Below the pieces are notes generated by a model that was not told where the DNA came from, ran no database searches, and worked only from the letters and a program-made list of their open reading frames with translations. DNA of 64,000 nucleotides from Aliigemmobacter aestuarii (GTDB taxonomy: Bacteria > Pseudomonadota > Alphaproteobacteria > Rhodobacterales > Rhodobacteraceae), in NCBI RefSeq assembly GCF_004799285.1, contig NZ_SSND01000002.1, forward strand, positions 186,001 through 250,000, given 5' to 3'. This document shows, piece after piece, positions 24,991-33,680 of the stretch (its first letter is position 1; each line of letters opens with the position of its first letter). A program made the position numbers and the translations under genes.

Positions 24991-25950
24991 TCAGTTGCGG
25001 GCGATCAGTTCGGCCTGTTTGACGATCACCTCGGCCTGCTTGATCGAGGCGATATCCACAAGGCGCCCCTTGTAGACGGTCGCACCCTGCCCGGCAGCCT
25101 TGGCAGCCTCCATCGCGGCAAGAATCTCGCGCGCCTCGGCCACGGCGGCCTCGGACGGGGTGAAGACCTCGTTGGCGAGCGCCACCTGTTTGGGGTGGAT
25201 CGCCCATTTGCCGACCATCCCCAGCGTGGCCGACCGCAGCGCCTGTGCGCGGAAGCCGTCATCGTCGCTGAAATCGCCGAACGGGCCATCGACCGGCAGG
25301 ATGCCATGCGTGCGGCAGGCGGCGACGATGGCGGCCTGCGCCCAGTGCCACGGGTCCGACCAGTGTTTCACGCCCTCGCGCAGCATGTAATAGTTTTCCT
25401 GCGTCCCGCCGATGCCGGTGGTCTGCATCCCCATGCTTGCGGCAAAATCCGCGGCGCCGAGGCTCATCGCCTGAAGGCGCGGGCTGGAGGCGGCGATCGC
25501 CTCCACATGCGCGATCCCGGCCGCGCTTTCGATGATGACCTCGAAGCTGATCGGCTTGGTCCGCCCCTTGGCGCGTTCGATGGCCGTAACCAGCGCATCG
25601 ACGGCATAGACATCCTCGGCGCAGCCCACCTTGGGGATCATGATCTGGTCAAGCCGGTCGCCCGCCTGTTCCAGCAGGTCCACGACATCGCGATACCAGA
25701 AGGGCGTGTCCAGCCCGTTGATCCGCACAGACAGCGTCTTGGTGCCCCAGTCGACCTCGTTGATCGCCTGGATGATGTTCGCGCGGGCGGCATCCTTGTC
25801 CGAGGGCGCCACCGAATCCTCGAGATCGAGGTTGATCACATCGGCCGCGCTGGCTGCCATCTTCTCGAACAGCGCCGGGCGCGATCCGGGTCCGAACAAC
25901 TGGCAGCGGTTCGGGCGTGCGGGGGCGGGCGGCTGGAGGCGGAAGCTCAT
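24991..25950 (-). CDS. mcl1: L-malyl-CoA / beta-methylmalyl-CoA lyase
   Basis: CitE-like lyase of 319 residues that cleaves methylmalyl-CoA to glyoxylate and propionyl-CoA, or malyl-CoA to glyoxylate and acetyl-CoA. It serves the ethylmalonyl-CoA pathway for growth on acetyl-CoA. The start at 25950 gives MSFRLQPPAPARPNRCQLFGPG, the N-terminus I recall for Rhodobacter Mcl1, and the match continues in blocks such as INLDLEDSVAP, VIIESAAGIAHVEAI, GTQENYYML and GKWAIHPKQVALANEVF. PhaA and PhaB in this window provide the first intermediates of the same pathway. A GATATA/TATAAT region divides it from the epimerase gene. Confidence 0.94.
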   Translation of the reverse strand: MSFRLQPPAPARPNRCQLFGPGSRPALFEKMAASAADVINLDLEDSVAPSDKDAARANIIQAINEVDWGTKTLSVRINGLDTPFWYRDVVDLLEQAGDRLDQIMIPKVGCAEDVYAVDALVTAIERAKGRTKPISFEVIIESAAGIAHVEAIAASSPRLQAMSLGAADFAASMGMQTTGIGGTQENYYMLREGVKHWSDPWHWAQAAIVAACRTHGILPVDGPFGDFSDDDGFRAQALRSATLGMVGKWAIHPKQVALANEVFTPSEAAVAEAREILAAMEAAKAAGQGATVYKGRLVDIASIKQAEVIVKQAELIARN

Positions 25951-25995
25951 CTGGGCACCTTTCGGCAAGGAAGTTTCGCGTTTGATTGTCATGGC

Positions 25996-26003
25996 GATAT
26001 AAT
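25996..26003. promoter_or_regulatory. Overlapping divergent -10 elements of mcl1 and epimerase
   Basis: TATAAT reads on the plus strand at 25998-26003, and TATATC reads on the minus strand from 26001 to 25996. The -35 elements on both sides are weak. If real, polymerase binding in the two directions is mutually exclusive. Confidence 0.35.
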
Positions 26004-26138
26004 GTTGCGTAGCTGCCTGCAAGGCCGAATTCGCAATCGCAGCATCAGGCGCGCCGCATCGCCGCATCGCTGGACAGGCGCGGCCCGAGGCGCGAAGAAG
26101 GCCGGACCGGCTTGATGAGCGTTCGAAAGACCTGCCCC

Positions 26139-27101
26139 ATGATCACCGTTACCGCCGACAGCTTTGCCCTTGCCCAGACCTTCACCATCTCGCGCGGGTC
26201 CAAGACCCATGCCCATGTGCTGACGATCCGCGTCAGCCGTGATCGCGTGACGGGATGGGGCGAATGCGTGCCTTATGCCCGTTACGGCGAATCGCTGGAC
26301 AGCGTGCGTGCACAGATCGAGGGCCTGCCGCCTGGAATCACCCGCGCAGCGTTGCAATCAGCCCTGCCGCCGGGGGCTGCACGCAATGCCGTGGATGCCG
26401 CGCTCTGGGATTGGGAGGCCAAGGCCACCGGGCGCCCCGCCTGGCAGATCGCGGGGCTGGATGCTCCGGGTCCCTTGCCTGTCACCTATACGCTGTCGCT
26501 CGACACGCCTCAGGCGATGCGGGCCGAAGCCGTGAAACACGCGCACCGCCCGCTTCTGAAGATAAAACTGGGCACGCCCGATGACATGCCCCGGCTTGAG
26601 GCCGTGCGCGCGGGTGCGCCCCGCCCGGTGATCATCGTGGACGCCAACGAAGGCTGGACGCCCGAAGTCTATGCCGATCTGGCGCCGCATCTGAAACGCC
26701 TTGGCGTGGCGCTGGTGGAACAGCCCCTTCCCGCCGGGGCGGATGAGGCGCTGGCCGACATGGCGCGCCCGGTGCCGGTTTGCGCCGACGAATCCTGCTT
26801 CGACCGCGCCTCGCTGCCGGGGCTGCGGGGCAAATACGACTTCGTCAACATCAAGCTGGACAAGACCGGCGGGCTGACCGAGGCGCTGGCTACCCGCAAA
26901 GCGGCACGCGTGGCAGGATTCGGGATCATGGTGGGCTGCATGGTCGGATCGTCGCTTGCGATGGCGCCTGCGGTGCTGGTCGCGCAGGGCGCCGCCTTCG
27001 TGGACCTTGACGCGCCGCTTCTGCTGCGAGAAGACCGCGACCAACCGATCCATTACGACGCCGCCGGGATCCACCCCGCGCCGTCCCAGCTCTGGGGATG
27101 A
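26139..27101 (+). CDS. Dipeptide epimerase (L-Ala-D/L-Glu type)
   Basis: Enolase-superfamily epimerase of 320 residues (muconate-lactonizing subgroup). It has the acid/base lysine pair K141-x-K143 in LLKIKLG, metal ligands D168 (VDANEGW), E194 (VEQPL) and D217 (ADES), and K239 in VNIKLDKTGG. The subgroup epimerises L-Ala-D-Glu during murein peptide recycling. I use ATG 26139; TTG 26112 and ATG 26115 are also in frame but add a non-conserved leader. Its stop overlaps the D-amino-acid aminotransferase start, which supports a role in D-amino-acid peptide use. Confidence 0.87.
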   Translation: MITVTADSFALAQTFTISRGSKTHAHVLTIRVSRDRVTGWGECVPYARYGESLDSVRAQIEGLPPGITRAALQSALPPGAARNAVDAALWDWEAKATGRPAWQIAGLDAPGPLPVTYTLSLDTPQAMRAEAVKHAHRPLLKIKLGTPDDMPRLEAVRAGAPRPVIIVDANEGWTPEVYADLAPHLKRLGVALVEQPLPAGADEALADMARPVPVCADESCFDRASLPGLRGKYDFVNIKLDKTGGLTEALATRKAARVAGFGIMVGCMVGSSLAMAPAVLVAQGAAFVDLDAPLLLREDRDQPIHYDAAGIHPAPSQLWG

Positions 27102-27964
27102 AGATGACCCGCACAGTTTACGTGAATGGCGACTACCTGCCCGAAACCGAAGCCAGGGTTTCGGTCTTTGACCGGGGCTTTCTGATGGCCGATGGCATCT
27201 ATGAGGTGACATCGGTGCTGGACGGCAAGCTGATCGATTTCGCCGGGCATTGCGTCCGGCTGGACCGGTCCTGCCGCGAACTGGACATGAAAAACCCCCA
27301 CAGTCAGGACGAATGGCTGGCCATTCACCGCGAGATGGTGGCGCGGAACGGCATCACCGATGGCCTGGTCTATCTGCAGGTCACGCGCGGCAATCCGGGC
27401 GACCGCGACTTTGCCTATCCGTCGGTGGATGTGGAGCCTACGGTCGTCCTGTTCACGCAGTCCAAGCCCGGACTGGCGGACAGCCCGGCGGCAAAGACCG
27501 GCTGGCGCGTGATCTCGATCCCCGATGAACGCTGGGGGCGGCGCGACATCAAGACGGTGCAACTGCTTTATCCCTCGATGGGCAAGATGATGGCCAAGAA
27601 GGCGGGGGTCGATGACGCCTGGTTCGTCGAGGACGGGTTCGTCACCGAAGGCACATCGAACAACGCCTATATCGTGAAGGGCAACCGAATCGTCACGCGG
27701 GCTCTGTCGAACAACATCCTGCACGGAATCACCCGCGCCGCCGTGCTGCGCTTTGCCGCCGAGGCGCAGATGGAGGTCGAGGAGCGCAGCTTCACCATCG
27801 ACGAGGCCAAGGCCGCCGACGAGGCCTTCATCACCTCGGCCTCGGCCTTCGTGATGCCGGTGATCGAGGTCGATGGCGCCGCGATCGGTTCGGGCAAGGT
27901 GGGCAATGTCGTGCCCCGCCTGCGCGAAATCTACCTGGACGAGATGCGCAAGGCCGCCGTCTGA
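27098..27964 (+). CDS. dat: D-amino-acid aminotransferase (class IV PLP)
   Basis: Fold-type IV aminotransferase of 288 residues, which in this subgroup moves the amino group between D-alanine and D-glutamate or related D-amino acids. The PLP lysine is K152 in RDIKTVQLL, followed by the EGTSNNAYIV cofactor loop; VFDRGFLMADGIYEV is the typical N-terminal block. The start overlaps the epimerase stop as ATGA; ATG 27104 is an alternative. With the epimerase it could recover D-glutamate and D-alanine from murein peptides. A branched-chain or 4-amino-4-deoxychorismate lyase role is less likely. Confidence 0.87.
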   Translation: MKMTRTVYVNGDYLPETEARVSVFDRGFLMADGIYEVTSVLDGKLIDFAGHCVRLDRSCRELDMKNPHSQDEWLAIHREMVARNGITDGLVYLQVTRGNPGDRDFAYPSVDVEPTVVLFTQSKPGLADSPAAKTGWRVISIPDERWGRRDIKTVQLLYPSMGKMMAKKAGVDDAWFVEDGFVTEGTSNNAYIVKGNRIVTRALSNNILHGITRAAVLRFAAEAQMEVEERSFTIDEAKAADEAFITSASAFVMPVIEVDGAAIGSGKVGNVVPRLREIYLDEMRKAAV

Positions 27965-27972
27965 GCAGGAAA

Positions 27973-28024
27973 GGGCGGGGGCGCTGCCCCCGCACCCCCG
28001 GGGTATTTCGATCAGGTTGAACGA
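27973..28024. repeat. Dispersed repeat with GC hairpin between convergent genes
   Basis: GCGGGGGC / GCCCCCGC (27975-27993, three-base loop) is followed by CCCCGGGGTATTT and TCAGGTTGAACGA, the same box as at 7935-7967. It lies between dat and trhA and ends exactly at the trhA stop codon. Confidence 0.7.
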
Positions 28025-28681
28025 TCAGGCGGTCGTCACGACCTGAACGGTCACGGCGGCATAGAAGACAAAGCTCGCCGCAAGGACAAGCACGTGCCAG
28101 ATCGTGTAGTGGAACGGCATCCCCTCGGCGAGGTAGAAGAGCACACCGAGCGTGTAGAGCGCGCCGCCGGTCAGGATCAGGACCAGAACCGGCGTTGACA
28201 GCGTGGCGAGGAAATCCGCCCCCGCAAACAGCCCGGCCCAGCCGAGGGCCAGATAGAGCGCAAGGCCGATCCAGCGCCAGCGATTGGGCGAGGCCAGTTT
28301 CAGCCCGACGCCAACCAGGGCCGCGCCCCAGATCCCGGTCAGCAGCCAGCCCGCCTGCCCGCCCGACAGGGTAAGGAAGGGCGTGTAGGTGCCGGCGATC
28401 TTCACATAGATCGCCGAATGGTCGAGCCGTTGCAGCACATGGCCCCAGCGTTGCCGGCCGACCGTGTTGTAGATGGCCGAACAGGCGATCATCAGGATCA
28501 GCGCACCGCCATAGACCGCGGCCGCCGTGACCGTCGCCATGTCGCCCCGCAGGACGGCGGCAAGGGTGACCAGGACCGGCACCGCGACCAGAACCGCGAC
28601 AAGGCCAAGCCCATGCACGACCGCATCCGAAAGCACCTCGGCGCGGGTATAGTCGGCGGTGCGGCGGGCAAAGACGGGCAT
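28025..28681 (-). CDS. trhA: Hemolysin III / TrhA-family membrane protein
   Basis: A 218-residue, seven-helix membrane protein of the PAQR/HlyIII family. The conserved metal-site residues appear as SDAVVHGLG near residue 20, CSAIYNT in helix 2, LDHSAIY, and the C-terminal HYTIWHVLVLAAS with two histidines. Bacterial members are described as membrane-fluidity sensors or regulators and sometimes cause haemolysis when overexpressed; no toxin role should be assumed. It converges on dat and follows the N-formylglutamate amidohydrolase gene by 106 bp. Confidence 0.9.
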   Translation of the reverse strand: MPVFARRTADYTRAEVLSDAVVHGLGLVAVLVAVPVLVTLAAVLRGDMATVTAAAVYGGALILMIACSAIYNTVGRQRWGHVLQRLDHSAIYVKIAGTYTPFLTLSGGQAGWLLTGIWGAALVGVGLKLASPNRWRWIGLALYLALGWAGLFAGADFLATLSTPVLVLILTGGALYTLGVLFYLAEGMPFHYTIWHVLVLAASFVFYAAVTVQVVTTA

Positions 28682-28787
28682 GGCCCTCTCCGTTGCGGTC
28701 GTCTCGGGTTCAGGCTACCCCCGAAGCGTGCCAATCGCATGTCACATTTGCGGCAGTTCCGTTACGCCGCGGATGCAAGACGCACCG

Positions 28788-29519
28788 TCACAGTGCCGCC
28801 AGCGCCCCGGCCAGGATCGGCGCCAGACGGTCGGCCCAGGCGGCCTGTTCGGCATCGGTTCCGATCAGGTCGTTGCGCAGTTCCACCAGCGTGTTCAGCC
28901 GTCCGTGCCGCAGGGCATGCCGGTCGATGGCATCGCCGGGAAGATGGCCGGAATAGGGTTCGTTGTCGCCCACGCAAAGGTCGGGTTCGGCCCCGAGGCG
29001 CGCGATGAGCGGACGCGACAGGCGTTCGTCGAGATGGGAATAGAGCACCCCCACCTGCCAGGGCCGGGGCGGGCGCCCCTTGAGGCAGGGGGTGAAGCTG
29101 TGGATCGCGAGGATCACCGTATCGGGGCGGCGTGCGGCAAGGCGGGCATAGGCCGCGTGATAGGGCCGGTAGAGCGTTTCCATCCGGCGCGTCACCTCGG
29201 CCGCGTCGACATGGCGGTTGGCGGGGATGATCGTGCCGTCGTAAAGCTTCATCACCAGCGTCGGATCGTCCTCGCCCCGGTTCGGGTCGATCACCAGACG
29301 CGAGAAATCCGACAGGATCGCCGGGCTGTCCAGCCGTTCGGCAAGCGCGCGCGCCAGCCCCGCCGCGCCGATGTCATAGGCGATGTGGCGTTCCATGTCC
29401 TCGGCCGCGATCCCCAGGCTGCCGCCGCCCACGTCGGCAGGCACGCGGTTCGTGGCATGATCGCAGGTCACCAGCCAACGGCCGGGTCGGTCTTCGCCGA
29501 TGATCTGGAACGGGGGCAC
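28788..29519 (-). CDS. N-formylglutamate amidohydrolase family protein
   Basis: A 243-residue hydrolase of the FGase family, which splits N-formylglutamate to glutamate and formate at the end of one histidine degradation route. Family blocks are present: WLVTCDHATNRVP near the N-terminus, SRLVIDPNRGEDDP, ILAIHSFTP and GDNEPYSG. No hut genes are near, so a broader amidase role is possible. The GTG start at 29519 has AGGA nine bases upstream. It is divergent from pyruvate kinase. Confidence 0.85.
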   Translation of the reverse strand: MPPFQIIGEDRPGRWLVTCDHATNRVPADVGGGSLGIAAEDMERHIAYDIGAAGLARALAERLDSPAILSDFSRLVIDPNRGEDDPTLVMKLYDGTIIPANRHVDAAEVTRRMETLYRPYHAAYARLAARRPDTVILAIHSFTPCLKGRPPRPWQVGVLYSHLDERLSRPLIARLGAEPDLCVGDNEPYSGHLPGDAIDRHALRHGRLNTLVELRNDLIGTDAEQAAWADRLAPILAGALAAL

Positions 29520-29607
29520 GGGTCATCATCCTGTTGCGCGCGGGGACGGCACCCTGTTTAGAAAGCTTCGCGCGAAAGGAAAATGCCCGGCGGGCCCGGA
29601 AAATTGG

Positions 29608-29621
29608 TGTTAACGCTAACA
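29608..29621. promoter_or_regulatory. LacI-type (CceR-like) operator upstream of pyruvate kinase
   Basis: TGTTAACGCTAACA is a near-perfect palindrome 97 bp before the pyk start, directly upstream of the -35. It resembles the site of the LacI-family central-carbon regulator CceR of Rhodobacterales, as I recall it. A related site lies at 47337-47350. Confidence 0.55.
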
Positions 29622-29630
29622 GAACCCCGG

Positions 29631-29659
29631 TTGCCCTGTATCGGGTTTTCCGCCATAAG
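29631..29659 (+). promoter_or_regulatory. Sigma-70-type promoter for pyruvate kinase
   Basis: TTGCCC (29631-29636) and CATAAG (29654-29659) are separated by 17 bases, 59 bases before the start codon. Confidence 0.5.
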
Positions 29660-29717
29660 GTCTGCGGCCCAGCATCACAGACAGACACTCGCATCAGAAA
29701 GACGGGAACCGGCGCAG

Positions 29718-31163
29718 ATGAGACGCCTTCGCAAAGTCAAGATCGTGGCCACGCTTGGCCCTGCCTCCAGCGACTATGACACCATCCGCGCGCTGTTCGA
29801 ATCCGGCGCGGATGTGTTCCGCCTGAACATGAGCCACGGCACCCATGCCGATATCGCCGCGCGCCATTCGATCATCCGCCGGATCGAGGCCGATATTGGT
29901 CGCCCGATCGCCATCCTAGCCGATCTTCAGGGCCCGAAGCTGCGGGTTGGCACCTTCGCCGAGGGCGCGCATGACATCGAGGAAGGCGCCGGCTTCCGGC
30001 TGGATCTTGACCCGGCACCGGGCGATCTGCAGCGAGTGCAACTGCCCCATCCCGAGATTTTCGCCGCATTGGAACCCGGCGCGACGCTGCTGGTCAATGA
30101 CGGCAAGATCCGGCTGCGGGTCGATGCCTGCGGCAAGGACTTTGCCGACTGCACGGTGATGGTGGGGGGCACGATCTCGAACCGCAAGGGCGTGAACGTG
30201 CCCGACGTCGTGCTGCCGCTGGCGGCGCTGTCCGAAAAGGACCGTGCCGATCTGGAATTCGCCTGCGAACTGGGGATCGACTGGCTCGCGCTGTCCTTCG
30301 TGCAGCGTCCCGAGGATGTCGAGGAGGCGCGCAAGCTGGTGCGGGGCCGTGCCGCCGTTCTGTCGAAGATCGAGAAACCCGCGGCGGTGAAGGCCTTCGA
30401 CGCCATCCTTGCCGTGTCCGACGGCATCATGGTCGCCCGGGGCGATCTTGGCGTGGAATGTCATGTGCAGGACGTGCCGCCGATCCAGAAGCGCCTGGTC
30501 CGCGCCGCCCGCGCGGCGGCGAAACCGGTGATCGTGGCCACCCAGATGCTGGAATCCATGATCGAATCCCCCGTGCCGACACGGGCCGAGGTATCGGACG
30601 TCGCCACCGCGATCTATGAGGGCGCCGATGCGGTGATGCTTTCGGCGGAATCCGCGGCGGGGCAGTATCCGGTCGAGGCCGTGACGACGATGAGCAACGT
30701 CGCCATCTCGGTCGAAAGCGACCCGACCTACCGCGAGGTGATCGAGGCCAGCCGCCGCGCCAAGCGGCAGACCGTGGCCGATGGCATCGTGGCCGCCGCA
30801 CGCGAAATCGCCGAGACGACCGACATCAAGGCGATCTGCTGCTTTTCGCAGTCGGGCACCACGGTCAGCCTTGTGGCGCGCGAACGCCCGCGCGTTCCGA
30901 TCATCGCGCTGACGCCCCTGGTGCGCACTGCCCGGCGGCTTTGCCTGACCTGGGGCACGCATTGCGTGATGACCGAGGAACAGGAACGCTTCAAGGGCGC
31001 GGTCATCTCGGCCGCCCGGGCCGCGCGCGGCTACGGATTTGCCACCGAGACCGATCAGATCGTGGTCACGGCAGGCGTTCCCTTCAACGTCCAGGGCACG
31101 ACGAACATCCTTCGTGTCGCTCCCTGCGATGAAAGATTGATTTACCGCGTGGACCCTGAATAA
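29718..31163 (+). CDS. pyk: Pyruvate kinase
   Basis: Glycolytic enzyme of 481 residues that makes pyruvate and ATP from phosphoenolpyruvate. Motifs include KIVATLGPASS at the N-terminus, FRLNMSHG, the active-site lysine/metal block VLSKIEKPAAV, VARGDLGVE and VATQMLESM. The C-terminal allosteric domain is complete. I use ATG 29718; a longer frame starting at 29583 runs through the promoter and operator. It is the start of a stretch with the 74-residue protein and the ribosomal pair rpmI-rplT, which probably has its own promoter. Confidence 0.95.
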   Translation: MRRLRKVKIVATLGPASSDYDTIRALFESGADVFRLNMSHGTHADIAARHSIIRRIEADIGRPIAILADLQGPKLRVGTFAEGAHDIEEGAGFRLDLDPAPGDLQRVQLPHPEIFAALEPGATLLVNDGKIRLRVDACGKDFADCTVMVGGTISNRKGVNVPDVVLPLAALSEKDRADLEFACELGIDWLALSFVQRPEDVEEARKLVRGRAAVLSKIEKPAAVKAFDAILAVSDGIMVARGDLGVECHVQDVPPIQKRLVRAARAAAKPVIVATQMLESMIESPVPTRAEVSDVATAIYEGADAVMLSAESAAGQYPVEAVTTMSNVAISVESDPTYREVIEASRRAKRQTVADGIVAAAREIAETTDIKAICCFSQSGTTVSLVARERPRVPIIALTPLVRTARRLCLTWGTHCVMTEEQERFKGAVISAARAARGYGFATETDQIVVTAGVPFNVQGTTNILRVAPCDERLIYRVDPE

Positions 31164-31218
31164 TCGCTCCAGTGGGGGCGAGGCCGGCAAGGGCTGCGGG
31201 CTTTCAGGGGTGAGTGCG

Positions 31219-31443
31219 ATGAATACGGATGTCTATCTGGTCGTCGGCATCGTTCTTGGGGTGCTGGCGCTGCCGTCGATGATGTCGGCCTTTTCCGAAG
31301 GCAGGGCACCACGGATCGCGGCGATCATGGTGATGATCGCGGGAACGCTGATTGTTCTGGCGCTGAGCCAGAAGCCGGGCGGCTATGCCCTGGGCGACAT
31401 TCCCCGCGCCTTCTACCGGGTGATCGGCCAGATCATGAACTGA
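31219..31443 (+). CDS. Small two-helix membrane protein
   Basis: A 74-residue protein with two hydrophobic helices (VYLVVGIVLGVLALPSMMSA and APRIAAIMVMIAGTLIVLAL) and a short C-terminal amphipathic tail ending in YRVIGQIMN. I do not know its function. The start at 31219 has AGGGG eight bases upstream; GTG 31210 is also in frame. It sits 55 bp after pyruvate kinase and 120 bp before rpmI, and may share the pyk transcript. Confidence 0.7.
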   Translation: MNTDVYLVVGIVLGVLALPSMMSAFSEGRAPRIAAIMVMIAGTLIVLALSQKPGGYALGDIPRAFYRVIGQIMN

Positions 31444-31461
31444 AAAGGCGGCAGAATCCGC

Positions 31462-31490
31462 TTGCAACACCGCCGGACGCCCCCTATACG
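31462..31490 (+). promoter_or_regulatory. rpmI: Sigma-70-type promoter for rpmI-rplT
   Basis: TTGCAA (31462-31467) and TATACG (31485-31490) are 17 bases apart, giving a leader of about 65 bases before rpmI. Confidence 0.5.
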
Positions 31491-31563
31491 GGCGCGTCTG
31501 AATGACCCGCGCGGCCGGCCGATTGTGGCATGCCGAGTCGCGCCTGAAACCACGGAGATGGAA

Positions 31564-31764
31564 ATGCCCAAGATGAAGACCAAATCCGCTGCCAAAAAGC
31601 GGTTCTCCTTCACGGCTTCGGGCCGTGTGAAGGCCGGCCCCGCCGGCAAGCGTCACGGCATGATCAAGCGCAGCACGAAATTCGTGCGCGAGGCGACTGG
31701 CACGATGATCCTGAACGATTCGGACGCCAAGATCGTCAAGAAATACATGCCCTACGACCGCTGA
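31564..31764 (+). CDS. rpmI: 50S ribosomal protein L35
   Basis: A 66-residue basic ribosomal protein with the family pattern [20 protein letters not shown], then [10 protein letters not shown] and a C-terminal KKYMPYDR. The ATG at 31564 is the second of two in-frame ATGs; the first, six bases earlier, would add ME only. It is followed after 14 bp by rplT. The usual infC gene is not in front of it, so any L20-mediated autoregulation would have to act on this short leader. Confidence 0.95.
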   Translation: MPKMKTKSAAKKRFSFTASGRVKAGPAGKRHGMIKRSTKFVREATGTMILNDSDAKIVKKYMPYDR

Positions 31765-31778
31765 GGAGAGACTGAACC

Positions 31779-32141
31779 ATGGCACGCGTCAAATCCGGCA
31801 AGGTCACCCACGCCCGTCACCGCAAGGTGATCAAGCAGGCGGCTGGCTACTATGCCGCCCGTTCCACCAACTTCCGCACCGCTACCCAGGCCGTCGACAA
31901 GGCGAACCAGTACGCGACCCGCGACCGCAAGACCCGCAAGCGCAACTTCCGCGCGCTGTGGATCCAGCGGATCAACGCGGCCGTCCGTCTGTTCGACGCC
32001 GAGATGACCTATTCGCGCCTGATCAACGGGCTGTCGAAGGCCGGGATCGAAGTGGACCGCAAGGTTCTGGCCGATCTCGCCGTGCACGAACCCGAAGCCT
32101 TTAACGCCATCGCGGCGCAGGCGAAATCGGCTCTGGCCTGA
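31779..32141 (+). CDS. rplT: 50S ribosomal protein L20
   Basis: A 120-residue ribosomal protein needed early in 50S assembly. The basic N-terminus ([20 protein letters not shown]) and the [18 protein letters not shown] block are standard. It is full length and 14 bp behind rpmI. It ends at an intrinsic terminator with a good T run, so this two-gene unit is closed at its 3' end. Confidence 0.97.
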   Translation: MARVKSGKVTHARHRKVIKQAAGYYAARSTNFRTATQAVDKANQYATRDRKTRKRNFRALWIQRINAAVRLFDAEMTYSRLINGLSKAGIEVDRKVLADLAVHEPEAFNAIAAQAKSALA

Positions 32142-32166
32142 TTTCACTTCGGACATGTCATCGAAG

Positions 32167-32198
32167 GGCCCCGCCATCGTGCGGGGTCTTTTCGTTTC
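32167..32198 (+). terminator. Rho-independent terminator after rplT
   Basis: CCCCGC (32169-32174) and GCGGGG (32181-32186) with a six-base loop, followed by TCTTTTCGTTT. Confidence 0.85.
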
Positions 32199-32284
32199 CG
32201 GCGGGCAGGACGGGCCTGTTGCGGGCGCGATGCGTCTTCCCCTACCCTGATCGCTGGTGAAGGGTTCCCGAAGGACGAGTGACC

Positions 32285-33619
32285 ATGTTGAACAGGCGCA
32301 GCATGTTGGCGCTGCTGGGCATTGCCCCCCTTGCGGCCCGGCCCGCGTCGGCGACGGGTGGAAGATCCGTGATCGTGGTGGGTGCCGGACTGGCGGGGCT
32401 GACCGCTGCACAGGCGCTGGCGACGGCCGGCCACCGGGTGACGGTTGTCGAGGCGCGCGATCGCATCGGCGGGCGCATCCATACCTCGCGGCTCTGGCGC
32501 GGCCTGCCGATGGACATGGGCGCAAGCTGGATCCACGGAACCCGCGGCAACCCGCTGACCATGCTGGCCGATGCGGCGGGCGCAAGGCGCGCGGCAACCT
32601 CCTATGACCGCGCGACCGCCTTCGGGCCGAAGGGGCGCGAACGCGATCTGGACCCGGCGATGACCCGCGCCGAACATCTGGTCGAAACGGCGGTCGAGGC
32701 GGCCGGTGCGGGCGATGACCTCGCCAGCGCGGTTCGGGCCACGCAGGGATGGCGAAAGGCGGATGCAAGCGAACGCCGGCTGATCCGGCATTACGTGAAT
32801 GCCAATCTGGAACTGGAATACGGCTGCGACTGGTCCGAGGCCTCGGCCTGGCACATCGACGACATCAAGGAATTCAGGGGCAACGACGTGGTCTTTCCCG
32901 ACGGGTTCGACGCCATCCCCCGGCACATGGCGCGCGGTCTCGACATCCGGACCGGCCTGCCGGTGGCCGGGCTGTCACCGCGGGGCCAGGGGATCGAACT
33001 GCGGCTGAAGGACGGCACAAGCATGACCGCCGATCATGCCGTGGTCACGGTACCGCTGGGTGTCCTGCAATCGGGCAGCATCGCCTTTGGCGAAGCGCTG
33101 AAAGGCGACCGGCAACGGGCGCTGTCGCTTCTGAAGATGGGGACATTGAACAAATGCTGGCTGCGCTTCGACCGCACCGCCTGGCCCGAGGACGTGGACT
33201 GGATCGAATGGCTCGGCCCCGAGGATGGTGCCTGGGCACAATGGCTTAGCCTCACGCGGGTGGCGGGGGCGCCGGTGCTGCTGGCCTTTCACGGCGGCGC
33301 GAAGGCCCGCCAGATCGAAGGCCGCACGGATGACGCGATCCGGGCCGAAGCGCATGACGCCTTGCGCGCCATGTTCGGCACCAGGTTTCCCGCGCCCAGG
33401 GCCGCCCAGATCAGCCGATGGTCGCGCGATCCGCTGTCCTTCGGGGCCTATTCCTTCAACGCCACCGGCTGCACCCCGGCCACACGCCGCGCCCTTGCCG
33501 GAACCGACTGGGGCGGGCGGCTGGTCTTTGCCGGGGAAGCCTGCGAACCGCATTACCACGGCACGGCCCACGGCGCCGTACTGTCAGGCAGGGCCGCGGC
33601 GAGGTCGATCCCGGCCTGA
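32285..33619 (+). CDS. FAD-dependent amine oxidase (flavin monoamine/polyamine oxidase family)
   Basis: A 444-residue flavoprotein. The N-terminus [21 protein letters not shown] looks like a twin-arginine signal, so a folded, FAD-loaded enzyme may be exported. The FAD-binding motif [14 protein letters not shown] is near residues 29-42, followed by [11 protein letters not shown] and GASWIHG, and the C-terminal FAD block [20 protein letters not shown] closes the domain. Members oxidise amines or polyamines to aldehydes with release of H2O2; the substrate is not predictable. ATG 32285 is preferred over GTG 32279 because of AAGGA ten bases upstream. Confidence 0.83.
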   Translation: MLNRRSMLALLGIAPLAARPASATGGRSVIVVGAGLAGLTAAQALATAGHRVTVVEARDRIGGRIHTSRLWRGLPMDMGASWIHGTRGNPLTMLADAAGARRAATSYDRATAFGPKGRERDLDPAMTRAEHLVETAVEAAGAGDDLASAVRATQGWRKADASERRLIRHYVNANLELEYGCDWSEASAWHIDDIKEFRGNDVVFPDGFDAIPRHMARGLDIRTGLPVAGLSPRGQGIELRLKDGTSMTADHAVVTVPLGVLQSGSIAFGEALKGDRQRALSLLKMGTLNKCWLRFDRTAWPEDVDWIEWLGPEDGAWAQWLSLTRVAGAPVLLAFHGGAKARQIEGRTDDAIRAEAHDALRAMFGTRFPAPRAAQISRWSRDPLSFGAYSFNATGCTPATRRALAGTDWGGRLVFAGEACEPHYHGTAHGAVLSGRAAARSIPA

Positions 33620-33680
33620 TCCGCTTGCAAAAGCCCGGCGGCGGGGCTAGCACACTCGCCGACCGGATGGAGAGCAGCCG

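Noticed and set aside
29583-29717. N-terminal extension of pyruvate kinase
   Set aside because: The region holds the operator and promoter, and the family begins at RRLRKVKIVATLGP.
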